Assembly (NCBI GenBank): GCA_018818125.1
Contig: JAHISQ010000053.1
Span: forward strand, 26,294-90,293
Origin: Candidatus Rifleibacteriota bacterium
GTDB lineage: Bacteria > Muiribacteriota > Ozemobacteria > Ozemobacterales > Ozemobacteraceae
Reading direction: 5' to 3'
Length of the DNA stretch: 64,000 bases
A model generated the notes under the pieces. That model saw only the letters and a list, made by a program, of their open reading frames with translations, was not told the origin of the DNA and did no database searches. Made by a program: the position numbers and the translations under genes. Positions 37,837-45,693 of the stretch are shown here, piece after piece; position 1 is the first letter of the stretch; each line of letters begins with the position of its first letter.

Positions 37837-38658
37837 CTAGTTTTTCGGGCGATTCATCGAGCCCTTCCGGTAACCGTCGATGTCAATACAGATATGTTGG
37901 TAACCGAGCTCTTTAAGCTTCTGTGCCAGATATTTGGCAGTGTCGAGCGCGCGGTGGATCTGGTCGGGCTCAACCTCGATGCGAGCAAGATTCTTGTGAT
38001 GACGCAGTCGGCAGTTAGTCAGCCCAGCTTCGTGCATCAGTTCTTCGCCTTTTTCGATTTTCAGCAGAATTGCAGCTTCGATGGGCGTGTCGGTTTCGAT
38101 GCGCGTAGCCAGGCAGCTTTGTGCCGATCTGATCAGATTGGCTGCGCCCCACAACTGCAGGACTTCCGACACCATCGCTTTACTGAATCCGCAGTCGAGC
38201 AGTGGGCTGCAGATATTCAGCTCTTTTAGAGCTATTTTTCCAGGGCGGTAATCAGTGTTGTCGTCAGTGATTGAGCCTTCGCAGACTTTCTGCTGTGGCT
38301 CGGCTTCAGCCAAAATACGGGTGAAAATCGTCTTTTTGCAGTAATAGCAGCGTAACGCCGGGTTGGCTGCAACCAGTGGCTCATCGAGCGCTCTTATTTT
38401 GATTTCTTTGAGTTTAAGACCGTGTCTTATCGCCGTTGCCCGTGCTATACGCATTTCACTGGCAGCCATGAATTCAGAGTCGACGAGGATAGTCTGGTAA
38501 CCGTCGGGTATGAAACGCTGTGCCGCAAGTGCCAGCAGTGAACTGTCCATGCCCCCAGAAAAAGCGACGAGAACATTCCTCGACTCCAACATATACCGTT
38601 GAAGTTTTTCAAGCGCCCGTGCCGTTTCCGGCAAAAGAATGCCAATATCTGTTTTCAC
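37837..38658 (-). CDS. larE: LarE-like ATP-dependent sulfur transferase
   Basis: The 273-residue protein has the PP-loop FSGGMDSS (about residue 35), followed by CYYCKK, CEGSITDDNTDYRPG and SCLATRIETDTPI, all typical of LarE. LarE provides sulfur for the nickel pincer nucleotide of lactate racemase; some versions use a [4Fe-4S] cluster instead of a sacrificial cysteine. No larA, larB or larC lies nearby. Start GTG 38658 is preferred because GGAG lies eight bases upstream; TTG 38670 overlaps that site. Confidence 0.85.
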   Translation of the reverse strand: MKTDIGILLPETARALEKLQRYMLESRNVLVAFSGGMDSSLLALAAQRFIPDGYQTILVDSEFMAASEMRIARATAIRHGLKLKEIKIRALDEPLVAANPALRCYYCKKTIFTRILAEAEPQQKVCEGSITDDNTDYRPGKIALKELNICSPLLDCGFSKAMVSEVLQLWGAANLIRSAQSCLATRIETDTPIEAAILLKIEKGEELMHEAGLTNCRLRHHKNLARIEVEPDQIHRALDTAKYLAQKLKELGYQHICIDIDGYRKGSMNRPKN

Positions 38659-38937
38659 TCTTTTCTCCAATAATCTCGTCAGCCGATTCTACCAGATTTT
38701 TTTCACTTCCAACAACTTTGGATCTAGTTCTGATAATTGCTGGCGTTCATCCATTTCAAAACTGTCAGCAATCGTGTCACAAGGATGGTTTTCTGTCAGA
38801 AACTTCACTACAAGCGAATATGCTAAATATAAAGTCCAAACACTATTGAATTCAATAACTATCTTTTACTCATGCTATGTTGTTTTATTGTTCTTTAATT
38901 AATTGGCGTAATCTGAACAATTTGGCCATCCATTCTT

Positions 38938-40149
38938 TTATCTGCTGCTGTGAAACAGGCTTGCAATCTTTTCCATGACTGACTTGCGTGGCATTTCACA
39001 GTTGACTATTTTCACGGTAGAATCAGGGCCATACGCAACTTCATCGGCTATGTCAATCGACTTGCATTCAGAGAACACACAATTCTGAACATTTCCAGAA
39101 GAGTCTTTAAATGCAATTGAATGGCCGGTGCCAGTAGGACTTTGCTTGGAACATTTAATGAATTTACAACCCTTGATTTCACTTTCGCAATCACGACTGA
39201 AAGCAATTGCACCGCCAGCCACAGACGCTGAACAGTTTTCGAATTCGCATCTTTCAAGTTTGAGAATTCCACCGATAGGGCGAATCGCGCCGCCAGCCTG
39301 GGCATGGCAATCAAAAAAGCGGTCACCAGAAATCTTTGAATTCGACTTTTCAAAATAATGTGCGCCACCCTGAGTGTCGTCGCGTGTTCCAACACAGGCC
39401 TTCACAATCGACCGGTTTAAGTTGACAGTTGAAAACCTTGAGGTAATCGCTCCGCCAGCAACTTCAGCCTTGCAATTTTCAAACGAACAGGCGGTAGCAT
39501 TCAGTTCACTGTAATCATACAGATAGATAGCGCCGGCACTTTGCGCCCGACAATCTATAAAAGAACACTTTAAAACCTCTGCTTTGGCCCGATGGATTAG
39601 ACTCAGTGCTCCACCATTACTAGCACTGCATTTCTCAAATAGACAATTCTCCAGGATAGCACTTATTTTAGGAGAATCTGTTGCACCCGGCATTAAAGTG
39701 CCATGAATGCAAACACCGCCACCCAAATTGCCGACATTGTCAGAAAAAGAACAATTCCTGATCTTAACCGGCTGATCTTCAACTCTTATAATTGTTATTG
39801 CTCCACCGCATTTTTCATCAGAATTTTGACTCTCTGCATTCTTAAAAACACATTTGTCAAATACGCTGCCAGCCGCACCATCTTCGTTCAGAGAAATGCC
39901 GCCCCAGCGCTCATTTGGATTGATTGCAGCAAAGCTTGAGTTTAAGAATTTTACTGCTCCTTCGCAAACAATCGACGCGCCTTTGGCAAAAGAAAACTCC
40001 GAATTCTCGATAACAAGCTTCCCCGAAGCTGCAACTTTCATAACACCCGAAACCGTAACTTTTCTTGAGCTGATAGTTGTTTGATCAACAATCTCAATGG
40101 ATTCAATGCAGTCTTGTTTTATATTCATAATATGATGTATACGGATCAA
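38938..40149 (-). CDS. Right-handed beta-helix repeat protein
   Basis: The 403-residue protein consists of about ten repeats of the form xxLENCxFxxCxAxxGGAIxx (for example CSFENCKAEVAGGAI and CEFENCSASVAGGAI). These are typical of polymorphic-membrane-protein or parallel beta-helix folds. There is no signal peptide, which is unusual for this fold. The start may be TTG 40149, behind AAGGA, or ATG 40128. It belongs to the accessory island and has no partner; a surface or cytosolic adhesin-like role is a guess. Confidence 0.65.
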   Translation of the reverse strand: MIRIHHIMNIKQDCIESIEIVDQTTISSRKVTVSGVMKVAASGKLVIENSEFSFAKGASIVCEGAVKFLNSSFAAINPNERWGGISLNEDGAAGSVFDKCVFKNAESQNSDEKCGGAITIIRVEDQPVKIRNCSFSDNVGNLGGGVCIHGTLMPGATDSPKISAILENCLFEKCSASNGGALSLIHRAKAEVLKCSFIDCRAQSAGAIYLYDYSELNATACSFENCKAEVAGGAITSRFSTVNLNRSIVKACVGTRDDTQGGAHYFEKSNSKISGDRFFDCHAQAGGAIRPIGGILKLERCEFENCSASVAGGAIAFSRDCESEIKGCKFIKCSKQSPTGTGHSIAFKDSSGNVQNCVFSECKSIDIADEVAYGPDSTVKIVNCEMPRKSVMEKIASLFHSSR

Positions 40150-40180
40150 TACGTATCCTTTCTTATACGGAGTTTACTTT

Positions 40181-40631
40181 TTATCCTCTTTCCATGCCTG
40201 TCTTTTCCATGACTTTAATCGAGCTGATATTCGCTGGAACGGTAAAAGCACATGTTCATTAAATCCAAATTGTAAAAACCGACTTTTATTACTTTTTTTG
40301 TTGCTTCGGTGGCTAAACCTTTTCCCCAATACCTTGAATCAAGTCTCCAAATCAATTCAGTAGATGGTTGAAGTTTATACATTTTGGTATTATTGAAAAA
40401 GCCAACCATTCCTATTACTGTGCCATCAGCTTTTAGCTCACATGCCCATGGCCCGAAACCGTTCTTTTCCAGATAACGTTTTACTGCCTTAAACTGCTCC
40501 TGGCTTTCGGAATTGCTCAAAACTCTGGGAAAGTGTTGACAGACTATTGGATCAGCATTCATTTTGCAGAATGCGTCCAGGTCAGTGTCTTTCCATTTTC
40601 TTATAAGCACTCTATCAGTCTGTAATTTCAA
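40181..40631 (-). pseudogene. GNAT acetyltransferase, frameshifted
   Basis: The N-terminal two thirds read as a RimJ/RimL-type GNAT (LQTDRVLIRKWKDTDLDAF, SRYWGKGLATEATKK with the acetyl-CoA loop). At about 40245-40265 the frame breaks: the frame in use ends in an unrelated tail. A neighbouring frame continues with the expected block TCAFTVPANISSIKVMEKTG before a premature TAA at 40181. Start TTG 40631 has GGAGG upstream. The gene therefore looks inactive, or the sequence contains an indel error. Confidence 0.65.
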
Positions 40632-41009
40632 ACACCTCCATAAAATAATCAAACAGATATGAGCAAAAGTGTAATACAACATTATCTGGAATTGGTTTGC
40701 GATCTGTAAGTGGTTATTTTGCAAGGCCAACGCTGTACAATAGTGTTGAGAATAATTGCAACTAGGAAGCTCTAACTGGGCGTCGAAGTGAAAACGATAT
40801 ACTGTTGTTCGGACTGTCTTTAAATTCGGAACAACTTTTGTTTCAGGTTGTCGCTAAATCGATCCTTGGCGGTAAAGACTGCCATTTGAAATAAAGCAAA
40901 GTTTTTATTATTACTGGCTCTAAGAATAGGGGCTACTTTTTTCAAATTCCTTCTCAATTTGAACATCAAAAGGTAAGATTGAAACAACACACAATTCATA
41001 GGGGAAAAA
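40632..41009. other. Intergenic region of 378 bp with attC-like repeat copy 1
   Basis: No gene is seen. The stretch holds the first copy of the 58-bp repeat (40767-40823) and an inverted pair GTTGTTC/GAACAAC around 40804-40833. AGGGG upstream of the cyclase-like ATG is the only ribosome site. Confidence 0.6.
40767..40823 (+). repeat. Cassette-like repeat, copy 1
   Basis: The element starts AAGCTCTAACTGGGCGTCG and ends near GTCTTTAAA. Its left part (CTCTAAC, then GCGTCGAAGTG) resembles the R''/L'' half of an integron attC site. It aligns with copies at 41586 and 42377. Confidence 0.6.
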
Positions 41010-41582
41010 ATGGGCAATAATTTTAAAATACCAACGACTCCTGTTTCAAAAAAGGTGATTCTTGCATACTTTGATCTTCGAAAGTTTTCGCAAATTGAAG
41101 GCTCTATGGATGCCAATGGCGTGTATGAGATTTTGAATGACATGCACGAAAAAATTACAGATAAGGTCGAAAGTCTCAACGGATATTGCCTAAGATACAT
41201 TGGAGATAATGCCTTGGCAGTATTTGAGGCTGAAGATTTTAGTAATGTTTTAATGGGAGTTAAAGAAGTTAAGGTTGAGGTTGATAGTTACTTTTCCAAG
41301 CTAAACAAATCAAGTGTTCTTCACATTCTGCTTCATACAGGTCAGGGAAATATTGGATTAGTTGGTGGAAGAAGAAACAAGAGGCTTGATGTAAGTGGAC
41401 CAGTGTTGAATGACATGGGCTACTACATGATGCGGGTAGACACGAGCGGAAACATTCAACTTTTTAACTCGCTTTGTATTTCAGATCAGTATTATGAGAA
41501 CTTGGGTGAAGACATTGCTCTGATCGATATCCAGGCAAGTGACTGTAAATTTCATTCTTTTATTGAAGCTGATCTAATTTAG
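41010..41582 (+). CDS. Stand-alone class III nucleotide cyclase-like domain
   Basis: The 190-residue protein begins directly with a cyclase-type fold: metal-binding Asp22 in YFDLRKFS, the second Asp66 in YIGDNALAVF, and the later HTGQGNIGLVGG loop. Where active enzymes have Asn followed four residues later by a catalytic Arg, this one has Asn134 but Tyr138, so catalysis is doubtful. No sensory or regulatory domain is attached. AGGGG lies upstream of the ATG. The stop is four bases before repeat copy 2, as expected for a gene cassette. Confidence 0.65.
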   Translation: MGNNFKIPTTPVSKKVILAYFDLRKFSQIEGSMDANGVYEILNDMHEKITDKVESLNGYCLRYIGDNALAVFEAEDFSNVLMGVKEVKVEVDSYFSKLNKSSVLHILLHTGQGNIGLVGGRRNKRLDVSGPVLNDMGYYMMRVDTSGNIQLFNSLCISDQYYENLGEDIALIDIQASDCKFHSFIEADLI

Positions 41583-41585
41583 ATG

Positions 41586-41644
41586 AAGCTCTAACGGGGT
41601 GTCGAATTGGAGCGATTGTATGCGTTGTGGGACGGTCTGAAGAG
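41586..41644 (+). repeat. Cassette-like repeat, copy 2
   Basis: The element starts AAGCTCTAACGGGGTGTCG and ends near GGTCTGAAGAG. It lies four bases after the cyclase-like stop. The distance from copy 1 is 819 bp. Confidence 0.6.
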
Positions 41645-41770
41645 TTACTACGACTACAATTGAATTCCAAAGAACGGATTTTTGCAGGTTTATGAATCTG
41701 CGAAAATCTATAAGGATTATGCATAAGTGAAGATTCTAGATCTAAAGGGTTTAAACAAGGATTTCTACAA

Positions 41771-42232
41771 TTAGTGCCTATGTTTTGAATTATCTATTGG
41801 AGGTAAATTTGAATTTTTTGGATCACTTGGCTGTAGAGAGTTTTGTTTTATTTGTTCCGCCTCTTTGGCAAGGTGATCTCTCTTTGCAAGTTGCTCTCTG
41901 ACCAATTCTGGTCCACCCTGCCTTAAGTTCTCTAAGAGCATTAAAAAAGCTAAGGATAAGAATGCAAGTGTCAGAATACTTAAAACTAATTTTGTAACTG
42001 ATATAAAGGCTAAAAAATACTTTCCTTTTTTGTTCGATGCGAATTGACGAATTTCTTGGATATAAGCGTGCCCTGCTTCTTTGGAACAAAAGAGAAACCA
42101 GAAGAGAGAAAATAGGATGCAAATCGCTTGCGAATAGTCTTGAATGGGTATCGGAAGGGATTTGTTAAAGTAGGTTAACGAAAGAATAGCAATAAGTGAA
42201 ATAAGAAATGAGTAGAAAGGATTTACGGGCAT
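41771..42232 (-). CDS. Small membrane protein of unknown function
   Basis: The 153-residue protein has three hydrophobic segments (about residues 8-24, 32-50 and 78-103) and a charged C-terminal tail rich in Lys, Glu, Asn and Pro. It is unlike its neighbours in base use (A/T-rich) and lies between repeat copies 2 and 3, on the opposite strand to the repeats. A ribosome site is weak. The family is not recognised. Confidence 0.45.
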   Translation of the reverse strand: MPVNPFYSFLISLIAILSLTYFNKSLPIPIQDYSQAICILFSLFWFLFCSKEAGHAYIQEIRQFASNKKGKYFLAFISVTKLVLSILTLAFLSLAFLMLLENLRQGGPELVREQLAKRDHLAKEAEQIKQNSLQPSDPKNSNLPPIDNSKHRH

Positions 42233-42240
42233 ATTTTGCT

Positions 42241-42759
42241 CTCTGTTGGTACAATTCTCTTTTTCCGTCGGTTTTAACGATCAAATCGATTCAATTTTAC
42301 CATAAAAAATCAATTGAATCATTTTTGTTCTTATGCAAAATCTGCAAAAATGGCAAAAAACTTTCAGTATAAGTGAAGAGTTCTAACGTGGCGTTCAAGT
42401 GGAACTATTAATTGTGGCTCGGAACTGTTTTTGAAAATTAGAATAAGCGCAATCAAAGCAAAATGATCAGTGTACTCGTAATCGGTGCCGGCTCAGAAAG
42501 ATCATTCAGCACTCAGGGCCATAGTTGGTATATGGGCAATCCAAATGTGCTAATAAGCTTGCTATGATCGTTTTTTTGCGTTCGTTTTTGCCCCTCATTG
42601 GCACATATTTCATAAACACCTATGTAAGTTTGATATTATTTTGAATCCTACAGTTTTATGTAGTAAGTTCAAAATAAAATGGTTTAACATTTGATCATAG
42701 AGAGTAATAGGAAGAGATCTTTTTCTGCAGAAGAATTTGGGCAAGAGAGAGGTTACGAA
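42241..42759. other. Intergenic region of about 520 bp with repeat copy 3
   Basis: It holds the third 58-bp repeat (42377-42436) and a 34-codon frame at 42462-42566 that reads MISVLVIGAGSERSF at its start, perhaps a remnant of a Rossmann-type gene. I find no other gene. A/T-rich stretches precede the repeat. Confidence 0.55.
42377..42436 (+). repeat. Cassette-like repeat, copy 3
   Basis: The element starts near AGAGTTCTAACGTGGCGTTC and continues AAGTGGAAC, the best match to an attC left half. It lies 792 bp after copy 2. Confidence 0.65.
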
Positions 42760-44607
42760 GTGCAAACAAAAAGAGAAACATTTGCCATACTGCTGGTTTT
42801 CCTGATTTTCATTCTGTTGTTTCCTTGTATGAATACGGGCAATCCTGTTGCTGGCCAAACACTTGGCAGCGTAAATGTCTTGAAAAGCCCAACCCAGGAG
42901 ATAAAGAAGTTTCCTCTACCTCTGGAAAATTACAATGATTCAAAGGAAAAGGAAATCATTTCTATCCTTAAAAGCCGAATCAAGAAGGAACCTTTCAATC
43001 TTGTTGCTCTTATCATCTTTTTTGTCGCCATTTTGCACACGTTTATGGCCAGTCGATTTATCGCAACAGCAAAAAAATGGGAAAAAGCGTATGAAGAGAA
43101 GCAAAAGGCCGGGTTAAAAGACCGGAATTCGGTTCATATGGGTGCGGCCCTGTTCCATTTCCTGGGTGAAGTTGAAGCAGTATTCGGGATATGGGCAATT
43201 GCATTAGCTGCTGCAATAGTAACATTCTACGATTGGCAAACCTTTGTTTTGTACATTGGCCATTCCGTTGATTATACTGAGGTGATGTTTGTTGTGGTAA
43301 TCATGACCCTCGCCTCAACCAGACCAATTCTGAAACTTTCTGAGCTGATTATGTGGAAAGTCTCCGGGATTTTCGGCGGGATGCTCGGGTCCTGGTGGCT
43401 AACCATTCTTACTGTGGGTCCACTTCTTGGCTCTTTTATCACCGAACCGGCTGCGATGACTATTTCAGCATATCTCCTTGCTGACAAATTTTTTGCTCTC
43501 AATCCGAGTTCAAAATTCAAGTATGCAACCCTTGGCTTGCTGTTCATAAATGTTTCGATAGGCGGAACCTTGACCAGTTTTGCAGCTCCGCCAATTCTAA
43601 TGGTGGCAGAAAAATGGTCCTGGGATAGTATTTTCATGATCACCCATTTTGGTTGGAAAGCAATTCTTGGCATCCTGACGATCAACATAGCAACATACTT
43701 TTTGTTCAAAAAAGAACTTTCGGAACTCCAGGATGTTTATGTAAAAATCCGCCGTAAACGCCAGATTCAAAGGACCATTATAGACAACAAGCTGCTTGAA
43801 TTGCGATTGGAAGCAGCTGAAATGGAAGTAAATGAGGAATTGGGATTCATTCAACGACTTGAAGAGAAATTCTGGCAAATGAAGAGCGAACTTGTTAGAG
43901 AGGGTTTAGACCAATTTTCCATTTCTGATCCTGATGAACAAATCAACGTGGAAGGAGCAATAGAAAGCCGTTTCGATGACGTTAAAAAGAAAGAGATAAA
44001 AATGACCATTCCCGGCTTAATCCCCAAGGACAAAAGACCTGTTTTGCGGGACCCGGAATGGGACAACAGGGAAGATTGGGTCCCGAAATGGATCATGTTT
44101 GTTCATGTGCTCTTCATGGCCTGGACCGTCGTGAATGCACACCACCCCGCGCTTTTTATTGGCGGCTTTCTTTTTTTTCTTGGCTTTGCAAGAATTTCTA
44201 CTTTCTACCAGAATAGAATAGATTTGAAGCCCCCGCTATTGGTTGGTTTTTTTCTGGCCGGACTGGTCATTCACGGAGGTGTTCAAGCCTGGTGGATTGC
44301 TCCAATTATTGCAAATCTGGGAGGAATACCGCTTATGCTGGGTGCGACTTTTCTAACTTCCTTTAATGATAATGCCGCAATAACCTATTTAAGTACTCTG
44401 GTGCAGGGTTTGTCACCGCAGTTGAAATACTCAGTAGTGGCTGGTTCCATTGCCGGTGGTGGCTTGACAATAATTGCCAACGCCCCTAATCCTGCAGGAC
44501 AATCCATTCTAAAAAACTATTTCAAGAATGGAATTTCTGCCCCCAGGTTACTGCTTGCGACAATAGTTCCAACATTGGTCATCTGGCTCATTTTTCTAAT
44601 CCTCTAA
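42760..44607 (+). CDS. Putative Na+/H+ antiporter family membrane protein
   Basis: The 615-residue protein has an N-terminal hydrophobic segment and about ten more membrane helices, with the transport-like blocks GSFITEPAAMTISAYLLADKFF and LTSFNDNAAITYLSTL. These resemble the putative Na+/H+ antiporter family seen in chlamydiae and other bacteria. A charged cytoplasmic loop of about 140 residues (around residues 330-470) splits the helices. GTG 42760 has GAGAGAGG seven bases upstream; a TTG start at 42691 lacks a ribosome site. The substrate is unproven. No partner gene is adjacent. Confidence 0.65.
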   Translation: MQTKRETFAILLVFLIFILLFPCMNTGNPVAGQTLGSVNVLKSPTQEIKKFPLPLENYNDSKEKEIISILKSRIKKEPFNLVALIIFFVAILHTFMASRFIATAKKWEKAYEEKQKAGLKDRNSVHMGAALFHFLGEVEAVFGIWAIALAAAIVTFYDWQTFVLYIGHSVDYTEVMFVVVIMTLASTRPILKLSELIMWKVSGIFGGMLGSWWLTILTVGPLLGSFITEPAAMTISAYLLADKFFALNPSSKFKYATLGLLFINVSIGGTLTSFAAPPILMVAEKWSWDSIFMITHFGWKAILGILTINIATYFLFKKELSELQDVYVKIRRKRQIQRTIIDNKLLELRLEAAEMEVNEELGFIQRLEEKFWQMKSELVREGLDQFSISDPDEQINVEGAIESRFDDVKKKEIKMTIPGLIPKDKRPVLRDPEWDNREDWVPKWIMFVHVLFMAWTVVNAHHPALFIGGFLFFLGFARISTFYQNRIDLKPPLLVGFFLAGLVIHGGVQAWWIAPIIANLGGIPLMLGATFLTSFNDNAAITYLSTLVQGLSPQLKYSVVAGSIAGGGLTIIANAPNPAGQSILKNYFKNGISAPRLLLATIVPTLVIWLIFLIL

Positions 44608-44957
44608 TTAGGTCATTTACCTTGATGACAATCGGGTTTTATTTTGGCTAATCTTTATTGTTTTTTGCTTCAATTTAAATGCAGGGCAATGGGTGTATGG
44701 GTTGCCTGGACAAGCAATTCAATACTAGACCAACGCCGATGAAACTTACCATAGTCAATATTTTTTTCTATTAGTAAAATTGTCTCTTCCTAATCGATTC
44801 CCAATTATTTTATTCTGAGCGGTGTAAGATTGCCCACGGGTAGAGCTTGCCTTTGCTATAGAGTTTGCTCTGTAGATTCATAATCCTGATTATCTCCAAA
44901 TGCGCTTTGAGTATGGTTGTCGACAAAGCTTCGCCTGTTAGATTTCTCTGAAAAAGC
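44608..44957. other. Intergenic region of 350 bp with no recognised feature
   Basis: No gene or RNA is seen. A weak GTCAT/ATGAC pairing followed by GGGTTTTATTTT at about 44613-44645 could end the antiporter message. Confidence 0.4.
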
Positions 44958-45041
44958 TGGACAAAAAGCCAACTCAACTTGACAATAAGTATGTTAAGAT
45001 TGACAAAAAGTAAAACAAACTTGACATTAAGTATGGTATGG
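44958..45041 (+). repeat. Four 21-bp iterons upstream of the XRE regulator
   Basis: Units start at 44958, 44979, 45000 and 45021, exactly 21 bp apart. The last three begin TTGACA followed by an A/T pair and AAGTA; the first is TGGACAAAAAG. Two helical turns per unit suggest a cooperative binding site. The last TTGACA also has TACATT 17 bp downstream (45044-45049), a plausible promoter. Confidence 0.75.
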
Positions 45042-45086
45042 CTTACATTGATAATGAACGATTACGATAGGCAAGTGGAGGTGGCT

Positions 45087-45308
45087 GTGTTGAATGAAAA
45101 GATCCTGAAGAATCAGATCCGGGCTCACCGTTTCAACTGCGGGGAGATGACCCAGGAAAGCTTGTCTCAACGAGTTGGAGTTTCGCGCCAGACAATTGTC
45201 GCCATTGAAAAGGGTAATTACAACCCATCGGTGACTCTGGCTCTTGAGATGGCACGGGTGTTCGGCGTGTCGGTGGAAGAAATCTTTTCTCTGGAGGAAA
45301 AATCATGA
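45087..45308 (+). CDS. Small XRE-family helix-turn-helix regulator
   Basis: The 73-residue protein is a single Cro/CI-type HTH: MTQESLSQRVGVSRQTIVAIEKGNYNPSVTLALEMARVFGVSVEEIF. Start GTG 45087 or TTG 45090 follows GGAGG (45077-45081) at 5 or 8 bp; upstream in-frame ATGs lie inside the iterons and are rejected. Its stop overlaps the next gene as ATGA. Small regulators of this kind commonly pair with a DUF2178-like membrane protein. It probably controls its own operon through the four iterons. Confidence 0.8.
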   Translation: MLNEKILKNQIRAHRFNCGEMTQESLSQRVGVSRQTIVAIEKGNYNPSVTLALEMARVFGVSVEEIFSLEEKS

Positions 45309-45646
45309 TCAAACGTTTTATGTTTCAGATCTTTCTCGGTGTTTTTTGCTTTTCTTGTGTGGTTATGTTTGGGCAGATAGGGTTCGCCAGTTTCGCCCTC
45401 TACGCCCTGATGGCTTTTTTTGGCCGGCAAAAGCCCGATGAACGCGAACTTATGCTGTTCTATAAGACTGGTAATGCCACGATGGGACTGATGGTTCTGT
45501 GTCTGGTGGCTATTCATTTTCTTCAGGATCAGACTATTGCAGGGTTTCGCGTTGGCGACCACTGGTTGATTATCAGCGCCAACGCAATTCCGATAATTCA
45601 TGGCGTGGTTGGCCTCTACTTTTTCATGGGTGACAAAGAGGCGTGA
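45305..45646 (+). CDS. Small membrane protein, DUF2178-like
   Basis: The 113-residue protein has three or four membrane helices and a PDERELML segment between the second and third, which resembles the DERE motif of DUF2178-type proteins found with small XRE regulators. It overlaps the regulator by four bases (ATGA). The role is unknown. Confidence 0.55.
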   Translation: MIKRFMFQIFLGVFCFSCVVMFGQIGFASFALYALMAFFGRQKPDERELMLFYKTGNATMGLMVLCLVAIHFLQDQTIAGFRVGDHWLIISANAIPIIHGVVGLYFFMGDKEA

Positions 45647-45693
45647 CACGCCAGGAAACAGAAAACAGATATCTTTAAACCACAAAATCCGGT

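Noticed and set aside
38730..38800. A fourth, degenerate copy of the cassette-like repeat
   Set aside because: It shares only AGTTCT and TGGCGTTCA with a different offset, so the similarity may be chance.
40767..42436. Firm annotation as an integron
   Set aside because: Only the left half of attC-like sites is visible; no GTTRRRY right core, attI or integrase is present in the window.
42462..42566. Thirty-four-codon frame beginning MISVLVIGAG
   Set aside because: No ribosome site and no continuation of a Rossmann fold; at best a remnant, so it was mentioned only in the intergenic note.
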